Below are positions 4,677-5,223 of a DNA stretch of 5,223 nt, one piece after another (positions within the stretch are counted from its first letter, which is position 1; each line of letters opens with the position of its first letter). The DNA is from Chloroflexota bacterium (lineage in GTDB: Bacteria; Chloroflexota; Dehalococcoidia; JAUQQI01), in NCBI GenBank assembly GCA_030549955.1, contig JAUQQI010000034.1, forward strand, positions 1 through 5,223. The letters run 5' to 3'. Under the pieces are notes generated by a model. It saw nothing but the letters and a program-made list of their open reading frames with translations. It was not told the DNA's origin and ran no database searches. The position numbers and the translations under genes were made by a program.

Positions 4677-5223
4677 GGGACTGTCTCTGACCTGGGGACG
4701 TGAGCTGGGAGATGGAGGGTAAGCAAGGGCCCTCCGGCCCCAGGCTGTCTTCGATGACCAGCGCCCCGCCCGCTGGCCGGAGCCGAGCCCCAGGAGGCTG
4801 CCCCAGGTCCCCGGCCCCTGATGGCCGGCGGGGCAGGGGGATTCCGTTCGGATTCAGACTCAGCTCAGGGAACCTGGAGGCTGAGCTTAATGCTGACCGG
4901 GTACTGGTGCTCGACGGAATTGTGCCAGCGAGTTGGGTCCCGGCAATTGTGGACGGAGCCGGAGGGAGTTACCGGGATGTGGTCCGGGTGAACCTGGCTG
5001 ATGTGGGTCGGGACCAGCTGAGGTCTGCCTGCTCAGGCTCCGGTGGAGAATCCCGAAGAGACCCCTGGCCGTGGCCGGGCCGATGGCCCCTTGTCGGTTG
5101 CGCAAGGCCTTAAGGTCCCCAACGTCGCCGAAGGCGACAGCCTGGCCGAAGACCCGGTCCCGACTCGTGTCCCTACTGGAACGGCGAAACTGTGTAAGTT
5201 CAGAAACATTTGAGACGGTGGCA
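4677..5223. other. upstream region of about 550 bases without a convincing gene
   Basis: No open frame here has both a good start and recognisable protein sequence. On the plus strand a GTG frame (4700-5113, 137 codons) begins with Pro/Ser/Arg-rich sequence and lacks a good ribosome site. Only its middle (AELNADRVLVLDGIVPASW and onward, from about 4882) looks protein-like. A second plus frame, stop to stop (5022-5210), ends in TAKLCKFRNI. On the minus strand a frame is open from the right edge to 4887. Any of these could be remnants of a decayed gene, but codon pattern does not favour one strand. There is no tRNA, CRISPR array or terminator that I can see. Confidence 0.5.
5124..5138. repeat. 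short perfect hairpin without a T-run
   Basis: GTCGCC, loop GAA, GGCGAC: a 6-bp GC-rich stem. No run of T follows on either strand, so it is not a typical intrinsic terminator. It may be chance in GC-rich DNA. Confidence 0.35.

Noticed and set aside
4737..4807. Three copies of GCCCCAGG (4737, 4787, 4800)
   Set aside because: Only 8 bp, irregular spacing and expected by chance in such GC-rich DNA; not a repeat array.
4862..4887. Inverted repeat AGCTCAG / CTGAGCT with a 12-nt loop
   Set aside because: Short arms, long loop, no T-run and no gene end nearby, so no terminator or operator can be supported.
4700..5113. Plus-strand GTG frame of 137 codons as a divergent gene
   Set aside because: No good ribosome site, Pro/Ser/Arg-rich first half and no family resemblance. 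Described only within the upstream-region entry.
5104..5115. Overlapping palindromes in AAGGCCTTAAGG
   Set aside because: Short and self-explaining; nothing adjacent suggests a recognition or recombination site.

Overview
The window is the start of an operon, read entirely on the minus strand, for an uptake [NiFe]-hydrogenase of the group 1h (actinobacterial, Hhy) type. This family oxidises H2 at very low, including atmospheric, concentrations. The DNA is GC-rich, most stop codons are TGA, several starts are GTG, and Shine-Dalgarno sequences are clear. That fits a high-GC bacterium such as an actinobacterium, a chloroflexote or a high-GC Bacillota member, but the sequence does not let me choose among them.

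Layout from right to left, in the direction of transcription. About 4677-5223 is upstream DNA with no convincing gene. At 4647-4676 lies a sigma70-like promoter whose spacer is filled by a 7+7 inverted repeat. The small subunit gene hhyS (4614-3385) comes first. Next is an uninterrupted run of five tiny genes (3388-1977), each encoding one N-terminal membrane helix followed by a helical, probably cytoplasmic tail; here they are called A to E. The large subunit gene hhyL (1968-91) follows, and then the first 31 codons of a hydrogenase maturation protease (94-1), cut by the window edge. Genes overlap or almost touch throughout. Four junctions use the same GTGA stop/start overlap, so the whole set looks like one translationally coupled transcript.

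How the parts probably work together. HhyL holds the NiFe site, with L1 and L2 motifs present. HhyS carries the Fe-S relay, and its ligand pattern predicts three [4Fe-4S] clusters. The partial protease would cut the 23-residue tail from HhyL after nickel insertion. Neither structural subunit has a Tat signal or membrane anchor, and no cytochrome b gene is visible. The five single-pass proteins sit between the two structural genes, so they are the best candidates for holding the enzyme at the cytoplasmic face of the membrane and helping electrons reach quinone. That role is inference. It resembles in concept the HucM stalk of the unrelated mycobacterial Huc hydrogenase, but I see no sequence similarity to HucM.

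The points most worth a second look are the five-gene membrane cassette (A, B and probably D are paralogues), the operator-like dyad in the promoter, an Ala where most [NiFe] large subunits have the proton-transfer Glu, and a His where the maturation protease family usually has a metal-binding Glu.
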